Positions 5,099 to 6,020 of a stretch of 6,020 nt of DNA are shown piece after piece. A model generated the notes under the pieces. That model ran no database searches, was not told where the DNA came from, and saw nothing but the letters and a program-made list of their open reading frames with translations. Position numbers and translations under genes: made by a program. The first letter of the stretch is position 1. Each line of letters opens with the position of its first letter. Source of the stretch: Geodermatophilaceae bacterium (GTDB lineage Bacteria; Actinomycetota; Actinomycetes; Mycobacteriales; Geodermatophilaceae); contig JACCUF010000061.1 of NCBI GenBank assembly GCA_013811975.1, positions 1-6,020 on the forward strand, written 5' to 3'.

Positions 5099-6020
5099 CA
5101 ACTGCAGGGACCACGCTCATCCAGCGGTGGGACGCGGTGATGGCCGGCAACTACCGAACCCCGCCGATCGCACTTGTTCGCGGTCAGGGCGCGCAGGTCT
5201 GGGACGAGTCCGGCAAGTCCTATGTGGACCTCGTTGGTGGGATCGCGACCAACGTCCTGGGGCATGCTCATCCGGCCGTGGTCGAGGCGGTCAACCGGCA
5301 GATCAGCACTCTCGGTCACACCTCGAATCTGGTCGTCAACGAGCCCGGTATCCGGCTCGCCGAGCGGTTACTCGACCTCGTCGGACGGCCCGGGCGAGTG
5401 TTCTTCTGCAACTCCGGTGCCGAAGCCAACGAGGCCGCGTTCAAGGTCTCCCGGCTGACCGGGCGGACCGGCATCCTCGCAGCGCTGGGCTCCTTCCACG
5501 GCCGGACGATGGGCTCGCTGGCACTCACCGGACAACCGGACAAGGCCGCGCCCTTCGCGCCGCTGCCCGGCGGCGTCACGCATGTTCCGTACGGCGACAC
5601 CGCCGCCCTCGAGGCGGCCGTGGACGAAGGCACGGCGATGGTGATCCTCGAGCCGATCCTGGGTGAGGGCGGTGTACAACCGGCACCGCCGGGATACCTC
5701 GCGGACGCCGAAGCGGCCTCCCGTAGTGCCGGAGCACTGTTTGCTCTCGACGAGGTGCAGACCGGGATGGGTCGGACCGGCGCGTGGTTCGCCCATCAAG
5801 GTAACGGCGTCGAACCCGACCTGCTCACTCTGGCCAAGGCACTCGGCGGTGGACTGCCGCTCGGGGCAATGCTTGCCTTCGGGCAGGCCGCCGATCTTTT
5901 CCGGCCGGGCAGCCACGGGTCGACCTTCGGTGGCAATCCGATCTCGTGTGCGGCCGCACTGGCAGTGATCGACACGATCGTCACCGAGAATCTGCTTGGC
6001 CGGGCCAAGCAGATCGGGGC
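5095..6020 (+). CDS. argD: Acetylornithine aminotransferase, cut by the window end
   Basis: ArgD is a cytosolic PLP enzyme (class III aminotransferase) that converts N-acetylglutamate semialdehyde and glutamate to N-acetylornithine and 2-oxoglutarate. 308 codons of an expected 390-400 are present and the frame is open to the edge. Landmarks: GNYRTPPIALVRGQG near residue 18, GGIATNVLGHAHPAV, the phosphate-binding loop NSGAEANEAAFK (106-117), SFHGRTMG, the cofactor-ring aspartate D219 in ALDEVQTGMGRTG, the Schiff-base lysine K248 in LTLAKALGGGLPLGA, and HGSTFGGNPISCAAA. The ATG at 5095 lies within the argB stop (ATGA overlap), and GGAGAGG (5078-5084) is ten bases upstream, so translation is probably coupled to argB. 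In many organisms ArgD also serves as succinyldiaminopimelate aminotransferase; nothing here decides that. Downstream argF, argR, argG and argH are expected from the common actinobacterial order. Confidence 0.96.
   Translation, partial: MTTAGTTLIQRWDAVMAGNYRTPPIALVRGQGAQVWDESGKSYVDLVGGIATNVLGHAHPAVVEAVNRQISTLGHTSNLVVNEPGIRLAERLLDLVGRPGRVFFCNSGAEANEAAFKVSRLTGRTGILAALGSFHGRTMGSLALTGQPDKAAPFAPLPGGVTHVPYGDTAALEAAVDEGTAMVILEPILGEGGVQPAPPGYLADAEAASRSAGALFALDEVQTGMGRTGAWFAHQGNGVEPDLLTLAKALGGGLPLGAMLAFGQAADLFRPGSHGSTFGGNPISCAAALAVIDTIVTENLLGRAKQIG

Noticed and set aside
1..6020. CRISPR array, tRNA or rRNA gene, insertion sequence, riboswitch
   Set aside because: I looked for regular direct repeats, cloverleaf-like segments, transposase motifs and terminal inverted repeats and found none that I could support.

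Overview
The window comes from a high-GC, actinobacterial-type chromosome. The grounds are strong G/C preference at third codon positions, GTG used as a start, apparently leaderless promoters, and an arginine cluster in the order argC-argJ-argB-argD, which is typical of Actinobacteria. I cannot name a genus from the sequence alone.

Positions 1-363 (minus strand) hold a decayed D-amino-acid oxidase (DAO family) gene. It is recognisable only by joining three reading frames. It has lost its FAD-binding N-terminus, carries a one-base frameshift in a C run, and has an internal deletion of about 40 codons. It runs off the left edge. Positions 364-504 are non-coding and hold a GC-rich hairpin, a likely promoter and a perfect inverted repeat that looks like the operator of the next module. 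Positions 505-1193 are a type II toxin-antitoxin pair, a Phd/YefM-like antitoxin and a VapC-like PIN-domain toxin, joined by a one-base stop/start overlap. After a 130-base gap, positions 1324-1872 encode a small four-helix membrane protein. It has an internal duplication like SPW-repeat proteins and a proline-rich tail.

Positions 1902-6020 are the arginine operon: argC (NAGP reductase), argJ (ornithine acetyltransferase), argB (NAG kinase) and argD (acetylornithine aminotransferase, cut by the window end). Together they convert N-acetylglutamate to N-acetylornithine, and ArgJ recycles the acetyl group from N-acetylornithine back to glutamate. The genes are closely packed (gaps of 22 and 13 bases, then a 4-base overlap), so one transcript is likely. 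Two ARG-box-like sites, 20 bp apart centre to centre, cover the argC promoter. This suggests ArgR repression, with the transcript starting at or within two bases of the argC ATG.

Nothing here amounts to a clearly new biological system. The most informative observations are the paired ARG boxes on a leaderless argC promoter, the layered decay of the oxidase gene, and the toxin-antitoxin module lying where that gene's 5' end should be.
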